Notes: generated from the letters alone by a model not told the origin. 64,000 bases of DNA from CAMLIZ01 sp036231905 (GCF_036231905.1 NZ_JAZARE010000001.1:186001-250000), one strand, 5' to 3'; numbered from the stretch's first letter, positions 19,301-30,155 are shown. Program-made: numbers and translations.

Positions 19301-21157
19301 ATGATGAATGCTCGCCTCGCCGGCATCGCCGCCATCTGTGTCCTGTGGGCCACGCTGGGGCTGTCGCCCGCACGGGCGCAGGTCACCTGGGCCGACGTGC
19401 TCGCCTTCAAGCCACCCGCGGACACACCGGTCTACACCGCGCAGCGCCTGGCCAAGGCACCGGCGGACGAGTGCTTCAACGGCATCGGCGTGGACTATCC
19501 ACCGATCAACCCCGACGGCAGCTGCAACGTCGGCACGCCCAAGAAGAACCAGGCTTACGTCTGGGGGCTGGCGCAGGCCGGCCTGGGCGACCCGCTCTTC
19601 GTGGGTGACGAGATCTGGTTCGGCACGGTGGCCAACCCGCTGTGCGGCGGCTCGGCCACCGGCCTGTTCGAGCCGCAGCCGGAGCTGAAAACCTCGTGGG
19701 TCTGCGAATACGGCATGAGCATGCTGGCGCGACGCCCGGTGCACCCGTTGCCGCCCAGCGCCGGAGACTGGCGCCTGCCACGCGCCTACTCCTACAACGT
19801 CGTGCAGCGGCGGCTCACCGAGCGCACGCCCGCCGACCCGGCCTTCCAGAACATCTTCGGCCTGCGTTCGGCCGGCGCGCTGGGCCGCGCGGTCTTCCTG
19901 GCCGGCCCCACCTTTTCGAACGACGTGACCTTCGCCGCCTGGGACGCCGCCAGCGGCAGCTACCGCGGCGCCTGCCGGGCCACCGCGCTCAACCAGATCC
20001 GGCAGTGGATCACGGTCAACGGCGTGCTCTATGCCGGCGCCGGCCGCGATGCGGGCGATGGCGTCATCCTGCGCTGGCGCGGCACGGTGGACAACCCGTT
20101 CAATGGCGCGCCGGCCGTCTCCGACTACTGCGGCTTCGAGGTCGTCGGCGTGCTGCCGTCGTTCCCGTCCTACCTGGCCAACTACGACGGCAAGCGCATC
20201 GCGGCGTCGGTGTGGAACAAGTCCACGCTGGACGGCGACGGGCTCGCCAAGGCCGCCAGTGTCACCTTCGCCGCCGGCATCTACCTCGGCCCCCTCTTCG
20301 GCACCGACGGTCAATACACCAGCGCCGATGCCGCTGCCACCTGGACCCGCATCTGGTCGCCTCTGCAGTACGAGACCGACCCGGTGGTGGCCGGCACCAC
20401 CGGGGGCGGAGCCATTGCCTTCTGGAAGGGCTGGCTCTGGTTCGGCACCATGCACAACAACAGCAGCACCAGCCAGCTGCATGCCAGCTGCACCGCGCCC
20501 GCCTGCTTCGGACCGCCGGCCAGCGTGGACGAAAACGTCTACCTGTTGTTCAACGTGTCACGGGCCGCATCCCTTTGGCGCGCGCGCGTGTCGCCCACCG
20601 GCGGCCTGGAGGTGCAGCTGCTCTACGGGCAGACCGAGCTGCCGGCGCTGGTGCCCGGCACCAAGACCTTCCAGATGAAACCCACCGGCTGGACGCCGCG
20701 CCATGGCAAGGCGGGTTTCGACAACCCGTTCGTCACCTACACCTGGGCGGCGTCCGCCGGCAGCGACGACCTGCTGTTTGGCATGTACGACTACCGCTAT
20801 GTGTTCGACGTGCGCATGGGCCTGGTGTCCGCCACCGGTGCCCGCGCGGCGGCCATCAGCCCCAGCGGCGCGGCCATCAGCACCACGGTGGACCCCCAAC
20901 GCGGCTACGGCGCCGACCTCTGGCGCTTCAACGACCCGGAAGCGCCGGCGCGCGCCGAGAGCCTGCGCGGCTTCGGCAACTTCACCAACTATGGCGTGCG
21001 CAACATGCTGCGCCTGAATGACGGCCCCAACGTGATCGTCGGCACGGCCAGCGGCCTCAACCTCGAGCCCGATGCGGGCTGGGAACTTCAGCTGCTCACG
21101 GCACCCGTCAAGGCCAGAGCGCCTGCCACGCCCGCTGCAGCGAGCCGGGCTCCATGA
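19301..21157 (+). CDS. secreted protein of unknown function
   Basis: I do not recognise this 618-residue protein. It has a signal peptide (MMNARLAGIAAICVLWATL, cleavage likely after ARAQ) and a mature region rich in Trp, Gly and aromatic strands, with several Cys, suggesting a disulfide-containing beta-rich, possibly propeller-like fold. Recurrent segments such as GDEIWFGTVANP, KGWLWFGTMHNN and GSDDLLFGMYDY look like degenerate WxGT-type blades. GGAGGAG 5 bases before ATG 19301 and the signal peptide decide the start; an upstream in-frame ATG at 19244 is not used. The last 50 bases overlap the convergent rhomboid gene. It follows the FabF gene by 81 bases. Confidence 0.65.
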   Translation: MMNARLAGIAAICVLWATLGLSPARAQVTWADVLAFKPPADTPVYTAQRLAKAPADECFNGIGVDYPPINPDGSCNVGTPKKNQAYVWGLAQAGLGDPLFVGDEIWFGTVANPLCGGSATGLFEPQPELKTSWVCEYGMSMLARRPVHPLPPSAGDWRLPRAYSYNVVQRRLTERTPADPAFQNIFGLRSAGALGRAVFLAGPTFSNDVTFAAWDAASGSYRGACRATALNQIRQWITVNGVLYAGAGRDAGDGVILRWRGTVDNPFNGAPAVSDYCGFEVVGVLPSFPSYLANYDGKRIAASVWNKSTLDGDGLAKAASVTFAAGIYLGPLFGTDGQYTSADAAATWTRIWSPLQYETDPVVAGTTGGGAIAFWKGWLWFGTMHNNSSTSQLHASCTAPACFGPPASVDENVYLLFNVSRAASLWRARVSPTGGLEVQLLYGQTELPALVPGTKTFQMKPTGWTPRHGKAGFDNPFVTYTWAASAGSDDLLFGMYDYRYVFDVRMGLVSATGARAAAISPSGAAISTTVDPQRGYGADLWRFNDPEAPARAESLRGFGNFTNYGVRNMLRLNDGPNVIVGTASGLNLEPDAGWELQLLTAPVKARAPATPAAASRAP

Positions 21158-21731
21158 CCGCCATGAACACCAGGCCGACCAGCGCGCCGGCCACATGCGC
21201 ATCGTGGTTCACGCGGCCGGCGCGGCTGCGTCCGGCCAGCACGCTGAACGCGAGGTAGCCCACCGCGAACAGCGGCGCGGGGATTGGCACGGGGATCGGC
21301 AGCACGAAGATCGACGCCGCGGGGAAGGCGACGATCGAGGCGAAAAGCACCGCCAGGATCGCGCCGGATGCACCGAGGCTGGCGTAGCCGGGCTGCCGGC
21401 GATGCAGGGCCCAGGTGGCCATGCTGCTGGTGAGCAGGCCGATGGCGTACAGCGCGGCAAAACGCGGTGTGCCGATGTGGCGCTCCAGCCCGAAGCCGAA
21501 GGCCCAGAAGGTGAAGCCGTTGAACAGCAGGTGCGCCAGGTCGGCGTGGATGAAGCCGCTGGTCACCAGCGTGGCGTAGTCGCCGCGCTGCACCAGGCCG
21601 TGCGGGCGCAGCAGGTTGCGCTCGATCAAGCGCGGAGCGACGAACAGGCCGAGCAGGCTCACAACGCCGAAGGCGGCAAGCAGCAGCGCCGCGGCCGGCG
21701 CCCCGGCACTCAGTTGAAGCAGGATGTCCAT
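21108..21731 (-). CDS. rhomboid-family intramembrane serine protease
   Basis: A 207-residue six-helix membrane protease. The catalytic serine lies in SLGASGAILAVLF (GxSG) and the catalytic histidine in VNHDAHVAGALVGLVF near the end. The loop-1 region shows RNLLRPHGLVQRGDYATLVT and FIHADLAHLLFNGFTFWAFG, where the HxxxxHxxxN element is typical. Substrates are unknown. The 3' end overlaps the secreted-protein gene on the other strand by 50 bases. It is separated from the GH43 operon by 48 bases and oriented the same way, so it could receive read-through. Confidence 0.92.
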   Translation of the reverse strand: MDILLQLSAGAPAAALLLAAFGVVSLLGLFVAPRLIERNLLRPHGLVQRGDYATLVTSGFIHADLAHLLFNGFTFWAFGFGLERHIGTPRFAALYAIGLLTSSMATWALHRRQPGYASLGASGAILAVLFASIVAFPAASIFVLPIPVPIPAPLFAVGYLAFSVLAGRSRAGRVNHDAHVAGALVGLVFMAVMEPGSLQRAWQALWP

Positions 21732-21779
21732 GGGCGCACTTTACGAGGCCGCTCGGGGCGGCCTGGCCGGCGCGCCCGC

Positions 21780-23612
21780 CTACCTCGGCATCAAGGGCAG
21801 CCCGCGGTACACCCGCACGTAGTCCACCACGGCCTCATGTCCCGCACCGCCCATGGCCAGCAGGCCAAGGCGCGGTAAGGGCCCGAGCTGATGCACCCAG
21901 GTGCCGCCGCGCACCCAGTGGCCGGCGTCCGCGCGGGTGAAGGCGGTGATCAGCGCCTCCTGGCCGCGGCGCTGCACATGCAGCGCCAGCGTGGTGCGGT
22001 CGCCCGGTGGGCCGACCACGCTGTTGCCGTAGCGCGGCCGCTCGCCAGGCTGCGCCGGCCGCTCGATCGCGAACTCGGTCTGGCGCGTGTCGTGCAGCGC
22101 CACATGCACCAGCTTCACATAGCGGTCGTCGTCAGCCCACAGGGCCAGGCCGGCTTGCACCGGCTGTGCGATGTCGCCTTCGGCGGGCAGCGCCAGCCCG
22201 ACCCGCGTTTCGATCCACAGGTCACCCGCGGGAAGGGCCGCACCCAGCACCGGGGCACTGTTGTGCTGCGCCCAGAGGTCGCCCGCGCTGGTAGGCAGGA
22301 TCAGCTGCCCGTGCTCGAACCTCGGCGTGGCGTCGGGCGGCCGGGTCCAGCGCCAGCGCTGGCTCAGGCGAGCACCGGTCCATTCGTCGCGCCAGAGCAT
22401 GCGGCCGCGCGGCACGGTGGCCGCGGTGTCGTGCAGCGGGGCCTGGCGGGCCACCGTGGCGCCTGCGCGGATGGTGGGCGCGGCCATCGGCTGGTCGCTG
22501 GGGCCGCGCCGCACCACCGGCCAGCCGTCCACCCAGTCCAGCGGGTCCAGCAGCAGCGGCCGGCGCGTGAGCGGCGAGCCGGTCCATTGCGGATGCTGCC
22601 GGTCCACCGCGTGGTACAGCGTCCACCAGCGCCCGGCCTCGTCGCGCAGCACCGAGTTGTGGCCGGCACCGACCCAGCGGTTGCCGTTCTGCGCCAGCAC
22701 CGGCGTGCCGCCGATGCGCGCCTCATTGAAGCTGCGGCCGTCGCGGTCCAGGAAGGGGCCCAGCGGATCGCGTGAGCGGCCCACGAACACCATGTAGCCG
22801 GTCAGGTCCGCATTGCAGCAGTTGGTGGAGGAGGCAAAGAGGTAGTGGTAGCCGTCCTTGAACACCACCTCGGAGCCTTCGTAGCGGCCGCTGCGCGACA
22901 GCGGCAGGGGCTCACCCTGGGCCTTCAGCCCAACGGTATCCAGCGGCTGCACCAGCAGGCCGCCGCCATAGCTGCCGAAGTACAGCAGCTTGCGGCCGTC
23001 CGGCAGGGCCAGCAGTTCCGGGTCGAAGGTCCAGTGGAAGTTGCAGCCCGGCCCGGCACGGCGCGGGCCCACCACCAGCTGCGGCTCGGGCACCCAGGGG
23101 CCGAGCGGCGAGTCGCTGGTGGCCACGCCGATCGCGCTGTCGCTGTTGCAGCCGGGCTCGGGGCTGAGTGCGTCCACCACGTCGGTGATCGTGTAGTAGA
23201 GGCGGTAACGGCCGTCCACGAACACCAGCTCGGGCGCCCACAGCCCCGCGGTGGCGGTGGCCTGCGGCGGCACCTGCGGCATCGCCTCGCCCTGGTAGCG
23301 CCAGTGCACCAGGTCGTCGGAGCGGAACATCGGCATGTGGCGGAAGCGCAGGCCGCCTTGGGCGTCCCGGTCGGCGTCGTTCAGCGGGTCCTGCGTGCAG
23401 ATCAGCGTCCACGGGGGATCGCCCGGCCGCTGGCCTTTCAGCACCGTGGGGTCGGCGCAGCTTTCCACCGCCGCGCCATCGGGCAGCGTCAGCGGCAAGG
23501 GATTGCGATAAGTCGCGGGTGCGCCGGCCCAGGCCCCGCCCGGCAGCGCCAGCGCGAGGGCCGCAGCCAGCCCGCCGCGCACTACAACGGCCGAGAGTGC
23601 GCTCGCCCGCAT
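21780..23612 (-). CDS. GH43-family glycosidase with C-terminal lectin-like module
   Basis: A 610-residue exported enzyme (signal peptide 1-30, ending GGAWAG). The five-bladed GH43 domain spans about 35-400 with the expected acids Asp54 (SCADPTVLKG), Asp197 (HWTFDPELLA) and Glu245 (GRYEGSEVVFKDGYHYLF). From about 425 a second module resembles DUF1349/concanavalin-like lectin domains (WRDEWTGARLSQRW, AGLALWADDDRYVKLV). GH43 enzymes are mainly arabinanases, arabinofuranosidases and xylosidases; the arabinan/arabinogalactan role is inferred from the locus. ATG 23612 overlaps the preceding stop by one base. A CNADL motif (TNCCNADLTG) recurs in related form in the neighbouring GH43. It is last in the operon. 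Confidence 0.88.
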   Translation of the reverse strand: MRASALSAVVVRGGLAAALALALPGGAWAGAPATYRNPLPLTLPDGAAVESCADPTVLKGQRPGDPPWTLICTQDPLNDADRDAQGGLRFRHMPMFRSDDLVHWRYQGEAMPQVPPQATATAGLWAPELVFVDGRYRLYYTITDVVDALSPEPGCNSDSAIGVATSDSPLGPWVPEPQLVVGPRRAGPGCNFHWTFDPELLALPDGRKLLYFGSYGGGLLVQPLDTVGLKAQGEPLPLSRSGRYEGSEVVFKDGYHYLFASSTNCCNADLTGYMVFVGRSRDPLGPFLDRDGRSFNEARIGGTPVLAQNGNRWVGAGHNSVLRDEAGRWWTLYHAVDRQHPQWTGSPLTRRPLLLDPLDWVDGWPVVRRGPSDQPMAAPTIRAGATVARQAPLHDTAATVPRGRMLWRDEWTGARLSQRWRWTRPPDATPRFEHGQLILPTSAGDLWAQHNSAPVLGAALPAGDLWIETRVGLALPAEGDIAQPVQAGLALWADDDRYVKLVHVALHDTRQTEFAIERPAQPGERPRYGNSVVGPPGDRTTLALHVQRRGQEALITAFTRADAGHWVRGGTWVHQLGPLPRLGLLAMGGAGHEAVVDYVRVYRGLPLMPR

Positions 23613-24634
23613 CACGGCACCATCGTCGGCCCGCCGACCACCGGCGTGCCGTTCACCCAATCGAGCTTGTCCAGGTACATGAAGCGGCGGTTGCCGCGCG
23701 CACCCGTGGCCGTGACCTCCCAGGCGTGATAGGCGATCCAGGTCTGGTCGCCCACCTGCAGCAGGCCGGCGTGGCCGGGGCCGACCAGCGGCGGCGTGGT
23801 GTCCTGGCGGCTCTTGAGCACCGGGTTGGCGGCGGCACGTTCGCAGGGGCCCAGCGGGCCCGCACACACCGCATGGCCGACCGCATAGCTGGTGTCGGCG
23901 TAGTTGCCGCCGGAATAGAACAGGTGGTACGTGCCCTCGTGCACCCACATCGTGGGCGCCTCGATCACCGCGCCTTCCCAGGCCGCCTGGTTGGTGAGCA
24001 GGCGCACCGGATCACCCTGCACCGCCAGGCCGTCGGCCGACAGGCGCTGGGCGTACAGCGACGTGGGCATCGCGCAGCAGTTGCCGTCGTTCTTGAAGTA
24101 GAGATAGAGCTGGTCGCCCACCTGCAGCGGGCTGGCGTCGATGCTGCCGCCTTCGGCGACCTGGCAGACGAGCGGCGCGTTGCGCGAGTCCACGTACGGG
24201 CCCTGCGGCTGCTGCGCCTCGGCCACGCCCACGCACTGGCGATCGCTCGCCTGGTCATGCGCGGTGAAGTACAGCAGGTAGCGGTTGCCCAGCTTCAGCA
24301 CCTCGGGCGCCCACACGAAGCCGAACCCCGGCCGCGCCCACACCGGCAGCTGCGGCATCGCATCGGCCTGCGCCTGCCAGCTGACGCGGTCGGTGGAGGC
24401 GGCCACCTGCACGTTGCGCCCCACGCTGTTGGTGGCAAAGGCATAGGTGGTGCCGCCCTCCTGCAGCAGGAAGGGATCGGGAAAGTCGCCCAGCGAGCTG
24501 ACATGCGCCACCGGCGGCGGCGCAGTGTCCACCGGGGCGGACGAGCCGCCACCGCCGCAGGCCGCCAGCAGGGACGGGAGGGTGATGCACAGGCGCAGCC
24601 AGGCGCCGGCCTGACGTCGGAAGGTGCCGAACAT
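23612..24634 (-). CDS. GH43-family glycosidase lipoprotein
   Basis: A 340-residue enzyme with a lipoprotein signal peptide: lipobox LLAAC with Cys26, followed by a GGGGSS spacer, so it is likely anchored in a membrane facing the periplasm or surface. GH43 acids are visible at Asp53 (GDFPDPFLL), Asp166 (GGSIDASPLQ) and Glu225 (AVIEAPTMW). The domain fills the mature protein, with no accessory module. Probable substrates are arabinosyl or galactosyl side chains, inferred from the Leloir genes in the operon. AAGGAGT lies 5 bases before the ATG at 24634. It sits 22 bases after the binding protein gene and overlaps the next GH43 by one base. Confidence 0.88.
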   Translation of the reverse strand: MFGTFRRQAGAWLRLCITLPSLLAACGGGGSSAPVDTAPPPVAHVSSLGDFPDPFLLQEGGTTYAFATNSVGRNVQVAASTDRVSWQAQADAMPQLPVWARPGFGFVWAPEVLKLGNRYLLYFTAHDQASDRQCVGVAEAQQPQGPYVDSRNAPLVCQVAEGGSIDASPLQVGDQLYLYFKNDGNCCAMPTSLYAQRLSADGLAVQGDPVRLLTNQAAWEGAVIEAPTMWVHEGTYHLFYSGGNYADTSYAVGHAVCAGPLGPCERAAANPVLKSRQDTTPPLVGPGHAGLLQVGDQTWIAYHAWEVTATGARGNRRFMYLDKLDWVNGTPVVGGPTMVP

Positions 24635-24656
24635 GGGGACTCCTTGTGGGGTGGGT

Positions 24657-26015
24657 TCAGTGCGGGGCGGTATCCGCGTGGGTGAACTGCGCGTCGCGTT
24701 CGAGCATGCGGTTGATGCTGCGCTGCTCGCGCTCCAGCGTGGTCTTCATCGGGGCCTCGTGCACCACCACCGCGGTGAGCGCGTCGCCCAGCATGGTGGT
24801 CACGCGTGACTGGCGCGCCACCTCCTGCGGCAACGCGGCACCGAAGTCGGCCAGCGGTGCCACCTGCGGCCGGAACGGCAGCGCGCGAAAGGCCGCACCC
24901 TGGATGACCGATTGGCGAGTGGGCAGCTGGCCGGTGCGCGCCCAGGCACCACCCTCGTCGTACAGGAACTTCAGGAACTGCAGCGCAGCGCGGCGCTCGG
25001 CCGGGTTGTGCGTGCCACCCTTCAGCATCACGAGCAGGTGGTTGTCGGCCCAGGCGCCGGGTTGCTGGTACAGCTGGGGGAACGGCACTGCGGTGTAGCC
25101 CTGGTGCAGCGGCCGGCCGGGCTGGTGCGCCTCGCGGTCCAGGTCGCCCAGCAGCCAGGTGCCGTTGATCATCACCGCGCCCTGCCCGCCGACGAAGGCC
25201 TGGATGCCGGCGCCGTAGTCATGCCCGTGCGAGGCCAGGCCTTCCCGGTACAGCGTGGCCATCAGGGTCACCGCCCGTTCGGCCGCCGGGCTGCGCAGGT
25301 CGATCTGCGTGGGCCGCTGGGGGAACAGGCTCGCACCCTGCTGCTGCACCAGGGTCATCAGGGTGCGCGCGAAGGCCGGCGCATCGTTGACGGTGAGCAT
25401 GATGAAGTAGGGCTTGCCGGTGGCCGCCTTGAAGCGGCGCGCCTGATCCAGCAGCTCGGCCTCGCTGCGCGGCAGCACCGGCTGCCCCGCGGCCGTGGCC
25501 AGCCCCGCGCTGCGCAGCAGGTTGAGGTTGATGTGCCACAGCCACGAGTGGGTGTCGAAAGGCAGCGCGTAGGGCCGGCCGCCCACGGTGACCGCACGCT
25601 GGGCCTGCGGCGTGAAGTCGGCGGCATTGATGCCGATCTCCTGGAAGCCACTGTCCAGCGGCTCCACCAGGCCGCGCTTGACGAAGTCGTTGAGCGTGGA
25701 GCCGTGCAGGATGGCGACGGCCGGCACGTCGCGGTTGATGATGCGCCCGCCGATCTGGTTGTAGTACGGGCGGTGCTCGATGATCTGGGTGCGCACCAGC
25801 ACGCTCTGCTGGGTGGCGTTGAAGCGGTTGGTGAGCACGGTGATGATTCCGCACTCGCCGGTGGCGGCGGTGGGGTCGGTGACGGCACCGAACTCCGCAT
25901 CGCAGGCGCCGAAAAAACGCGCGAAGGTGATCTCGGTGCGCTGCTGCGCCGCCGCCCACAGCGGCAACAGGGCCAGCAGCGCGAGCAACCAGCGGCGAAA
26001 CCAGCGCGCGCTCAT
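24657..26015 (-). CDS. sugar ABC transporter substrate-binding protein
   Basis: A 452-residue periplasmic binding protein of the extracellular family 1 (MalE/UgpB-like) type. The signal peptide is MSARWFRRWLLALLALLPL with cleavage after WAAA. Typical elements are FDTHSWLWHINLNLL, QGAVMINGTWLLGDLD and RAALQFLKFLYDEGG. The ligand is probably an oligosaccharide released by the glycosidases of the same operon. The start ATG overlaps the permease stop (ATGA). The position directly after two permeases and before GH43 genes supports a role in galactose- or arabinose-containing oligosaccharide uptake. Confidence 0.9.
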   Translation of the reverse strand: MSARWFRRWLLALLALLPLWAAAQQRTEITFARFFGACDAEFGAVTDPTAATGECGIITVLTNRFNATQQSVLVRTQIIEHRPYYNQIGGRIINRDVPAVAILHGSTLNDFVKRGLVEPLDSGFQEIGINAADFTPQAQRAVTVGGRPYALPFDTHSWLWHINLNLLRSAGLATAAGQPVLPRSEAELLDQARRFKAATGKPYFIMLTVNDAPAFARTLMTLVQQQGASLFPQRPTQIDLRSPAAERAVTLMATLYREGLASHGHDYGAGIQAFVGGQGAVMINGTWLLGDLDREAHQPGRPLHQGYTAVPFPQLYQQPGAWADNHLLVMLKGGTHNPAERRAALQFLKFLYDEGGAWARTGQLPTRQSVIQGAAFRALPFRPQVAPLADFGAALPQEVARQSRVTTMLGDALTAVVVHEAPMKTTLEREQRSINRMLERDAQFTHADTAPH

Positions 26016-26851
26016 CGCACACCCCCGGCCACCGCGGCCACGATGTGGCGCTGGAAGAAGGCATACAGCACCAGCACCGGAATCGCCGCGAACACCGCCT
26101 GGGCCATCAGGAAGCCCAGGCCCTCGCTCTGCGCGAAGTTGGTCTGCATGGAAGCCAGGCCGAGCGACAGGGTGTACATGGCGGGCTGGGTGGCCGACAT
26201 CACCGGCCAGAGGTAGTCGTTCCAGGCGTTCAGGAAGGTGAAGATGCCCAGCGTGGCCTGCGCCGGCAACGACAGCGGCAGCACCACCTTCCAGAACACG
26301 GTCCAGCGCGAGGCGTTGTCCAGCAGTGCGGCCTCCTCCAGCTCGATCGGGATCGCCTTGAAGTACTGCGACATCAGGAACACGCCGAAGGGCGCGGCCA
26401 CGCCGGGCAGGATGAGCGCCGCATGCGTGTTGTGCAGGCCCCAGTCAGCAAACAGCCGGTGCAGCGGCGCCACGTAGCCCGCCTGCGGAATGGCCAGGCC
26501 GGCCAGCACCGCGGCGAACAGCAGCTTGCGCCCCGGGAACTCCAGGCGCGCGAACGCATACCCGGCCAGCGAGGACACGGCCAGCACCAGCACCGTCTGC
26601 CCCAGGGCCACGATGCAGGAGTTGGCGATCCAGCGGAACAGCTGCGAGGTGGCCACGATGTCGTGGTAGTTGCGCCAGGTGAAGGGCGCTTCGTACCAGA
26701 CCGCGGTGCCCAGCTGCAGCACCTGGTTCGGCTTGAAGGACAGCGCCAGCACCCACAGCAGCGGCAGCACCCACACCAGCGCGAACAGCATCACAGCCAC
26801 CATCGCGATGCGATCGCCGCGGTTGCGGCCCAGCACGGTTGCGATGCTCAT
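26012..26851 (-). CDS. sugar ABC transporter permease, MalG type
   Basis: A 279-residue inner-membrane subunit with six hydrophobic helices. The EAA loop that contacts the ATPase is IELEEAALLDNASRWTVFWK, followed by VVLPLSLPAQATLGIFTFL. The start ATG 26851 overlaps the stop of the MalF-type permease by four bases. The frame continues open upstream, but that region belongs to the neighbouring permease. It forms the channel with the MalF-type partner and is powered by the ATPase at 27798. Confidence 0.93.
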   Translation of the reverse strand: MSIATVLGRNRGDRIAMVAVMLFALVWVLPLLWVLALSFKPNQVLQLGTAVWYEAPFTWRNYHDIVATSQLFRWIANSCIVALGQTVLVLAVSSLAGYAFARLEFPGRKLLFAAVLAGLAIPQAGYVAPLHRLFADWGLHNTHAALILPGVAAPFGVFLMSQYFKAIPIELEEAALLDNASRWTVFWKVVLPLSLPAQATLGIFTFLNAWNDYLWPVMSATQPAMYTLSLGLASMQTNFAQSEGLGFLMAQAVFAAIPVLVLYAFFQRHIVAAVAGGVR

Positions 26852-27801
26852 CGCCGCCCCTCCTTGTCGGCCCGCGCCACCTTTGCCTGCACTTCCAGGC
26901 ACAGCAGCAGCAGCACGGTCAGCACCTGCGAGGCCGCCGCGGCATAACCCAGCTGCCACTGGTCGAACATGGCCTCGTAGATGAACATCACCAGCGAGCG
27001 TGTGCTGTGGTTGGGCCCGCCTTCGGTGAGCAGCTGCACCTGGCCGAAGATCTGCAGCTGCGCGATCACCTGGGTGATGGTCACCAGCACCAGCACCCGC
27101 CGCAGCGCCGGCAGCGTGATGAATCGAAAGCGGGTCCAGCGGCTGGCGTTGTCCAGGTCGGCCGCTTCGTACACCTCGTTGGGTATCTGCTGCAGCGCGG
27201 CCAGGAACAGCATCATCGGCAGGCCCACGCACCACCACAGCGTCATGATGGCCACGGTGGGCAGCGCCAGCCAGGGGCTGTGCAAGGGCGACGCCATCGG
27301 CAGCCCGGCGGCCTGCAGCCCGCTGGCCAGGGCACCGGTCTCCGGCCGCAGCATCAGGCGCCAGATCAGCGTGACCACCGTGACCGACAGCACCGAGGTG
27401 CCGAAGAAGATGCCGCGCAGCCAGGCGGCGAGCGTGCCGGGCCGGTTGAGCACCAGCGCCAGGGCCAGGCCCGTGCCCACCAGCAGGGGCGTGGCGATGC
27501 CGGCGAACAGCAAGGTGTTGAGGAAGGCGCGCACCGCGATCTCGTCCTCGGCGAGGTCGACGAAATTGCGAAAGGCCACGAAGCGGCCCAGGTTGGACAG
27601 CAGGTCCACCGCATTCAGGCTCAGCCACACGCCGCGCACCGTCGGCCACACCATCAGCAGCACGTAGGCGGCGAGGAAGGGCGCAATGAACAACCAGCCG
27701 ACGCGCTGCGCTTGCGTGGTGTGCGGGCCTTGCGCCGGCAGCTGCACCGCCAGCGGCGCATCGGCCGCGGCCACCACCGTGGGCACTTGCACGCGGGTCA
27801 T
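26848..27801 (-). CDS. sugar ABC transporter permease, MalF type
   Basis: A 317-residue inner-membrane subunit with about six helices and a cytoplasmic N-terminus of about 35 residues before GWLFIAPFLAAYVLLMVWP. The EAA loop is NEVYEAADLDNASRWTRFRF followed by ITLPALRRVLVLV. The gene overlaps the ATPase stop by four bases (27798-27801) and the MalG-type start by four, a tightly coupled set. Confidence 0.93.
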   Translation of the reverse strand: MTRVQVPTVVAAADAPLAVQLPAQGPHTTQAQRVGWLFIAPFLAAYVLLMVWPTVRGVWLSLNAVDLLSNLGRFVAFRNFVDLAEDEIAVRAFLNTLLFAGIATPLLVGTGLALALVLNRPGTLAAWLRGIFFGTSVLSVTVVTLIWRLMLRPETGALASGLQAAGLPMASPLHSPWLALPTVAIMTLWWCVGLPMMLFLAALQQIPNEVYEAADLDNASRWTRFRFITLPALRRVLVLVTITQVIAQLQIFGQVQLLTEGGPNHSTRSLVMFIYEAMFDQWQLGYAAAASQVLTVLLLLCLEVQAKVARADKEGRR

Positions 27802-28877
27802 GATGCGCGGTGCGCCCGGCCTTGGGCGTCGAACAGGTGCAGCTTGTCGCGTGCGAAGCCCAGCCGCACCGTGTCGCCGATCGCGCGCTCCGGCTGCGCG
27901 CGGCCATCGGCCACCACCAGGCTGCCGTCGGGCAGCTGCACATGCAGCAGGGTGCGGTCGCCCAGGCGCTCGATCACTTCCACCGTGCCGGGCAGCAGGC
28001 CCTCGGCCTGCACCTGCAGCGCCTCGGGCCGCACGCCCAGCGTCCAGCCGTCCGCTGCCGACGCGTCCAGGCGAACGCCGGTGGACAGCAACGCACCGCC
28101 AGGCAGCTGCACCACCGCGCCGCCGCCATCGTCGGGCTGGCGTTGCACCGGCAGGAAGTTCATCGCCGGGCTGCCGACAAAACCCGCCACGAAGCGGGTG
28201 GCCGGCCGGTCGTAGGCCTCCATCGGCGTGGCCACCTGCTCGATGCGGCCCTGGTTCATCACCACGATGCGGTCGGCCAGCGTCATGGCTTCCACCTGGT
28301 CATGCGTGACCAGCAGCATGGTGGTACGCAGCTGCTTGTGCAGGCGCGCGAGTTCCACCCGGGTGCGGGTGCGCAGGGCCGCGTCCAGGTTGGACATCGG
28401 CTCGTCCAGCAGGAAGGCGGAAGGCTGCTTCACCAGCGCCCGCCCGATCGCCACGCGCTGACGCTGGCCGCCCGACAGCTGCGCCGGCCGTCGCTCCAGC
28501 AGGCTGCCCAGCTCCAGCATCTTGGCGGCGGCTTCCACCCGCTGGCCGATCTGGTCGGCCGGCATGCCGATGTTGCGCAGGCCGAACGCCATGTTGTCGC
28601 GCACGCTCATGTGCGGGTACAGGGCGTACTGCTGGAACACCATGGCGACACCACGCTGGCCCGGGGGCAAGGTGGTGACCTCGCGCCCGCCGATGCGCAT
28701 GCTGCCCGCGCTCACCGGCTCCAGCCCGGCCAGCATGCGCAACAAGGTGGACTTGCCGCAGCCCGAGGGCCCGAGCAGCGCCACGAACTCACCTGGCTCG
28801 ATGCGCAGGCTGAAGTCCGGAATGACCTGGGTGGCGCCAAAGCGCTTGCTGACGTTCACCCACTCGATGCCCTGCAT
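27798..28877 (-). CDS. sugar ABC transporter ATP-binding protein, MalK/UgpC type
   Basis: A 359-residue ATPase. Walker A is GPSGCGKST, the signature is LSGGQRQRVAIGRAL, Walker B is AFLLDEPMSNLD, and the switch is TMLLVTHDQVEAMTLADR. The C-terminal TOBE/OB regulatory domain (about 235-355) shows RPEALQVQAEGLLPGTVEVI. ATG 28877 has AAGGAG 8 bases upstream; the open frame further upstream is not used. The 96-base gap after galK is the largest in the operon and could hold an internal promoter. Confidence 0.94.
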   Translation of the reverse strand: MQGIEWVNVSKRFGATQVIPDFSLRIEPGEFVALLGPSGCGKSTLLRMLAGLEPVSAGSMRIGGREVTTLPPGQRGVAMVFQQYALYPHMSVRDNMAFGLRNIGMPADQIGQRVEAAAKMLELGSLLERRPAQLSGGQRQRVAIGRALVKQPSAFLLDEPMSNLDAALRTRTRVELARLHKQLRTTMLLVTHDQVEAMTLADRIVVMNQGRIEQVATPMEAYDRPATRFVAGFVGSPAMNFLPVQRQPDDGGGAVVQLPGGALLSTGVRLDASAADGWTLGVRPEALQVQAEGLLPGTVEVIERLGDRTLLHVQLPDGSLVVADGRAQPERAIGDTVRLGFARDKLHLFDAQGRAHRAS

Positions 28878-28973
28878 GTCGTGTCTCCTTGAATGCGCTC
28901 TACGGCGCGTGAACAGGCCGCAGCCGGTGGCCCGCCAGCAGGATGGCACAAGCACGCATGGTGCGAGGCCCGT

Positions 28974-30151
<1,178 letters not shown>

Positions 30152-30155
<4 letters not shown>

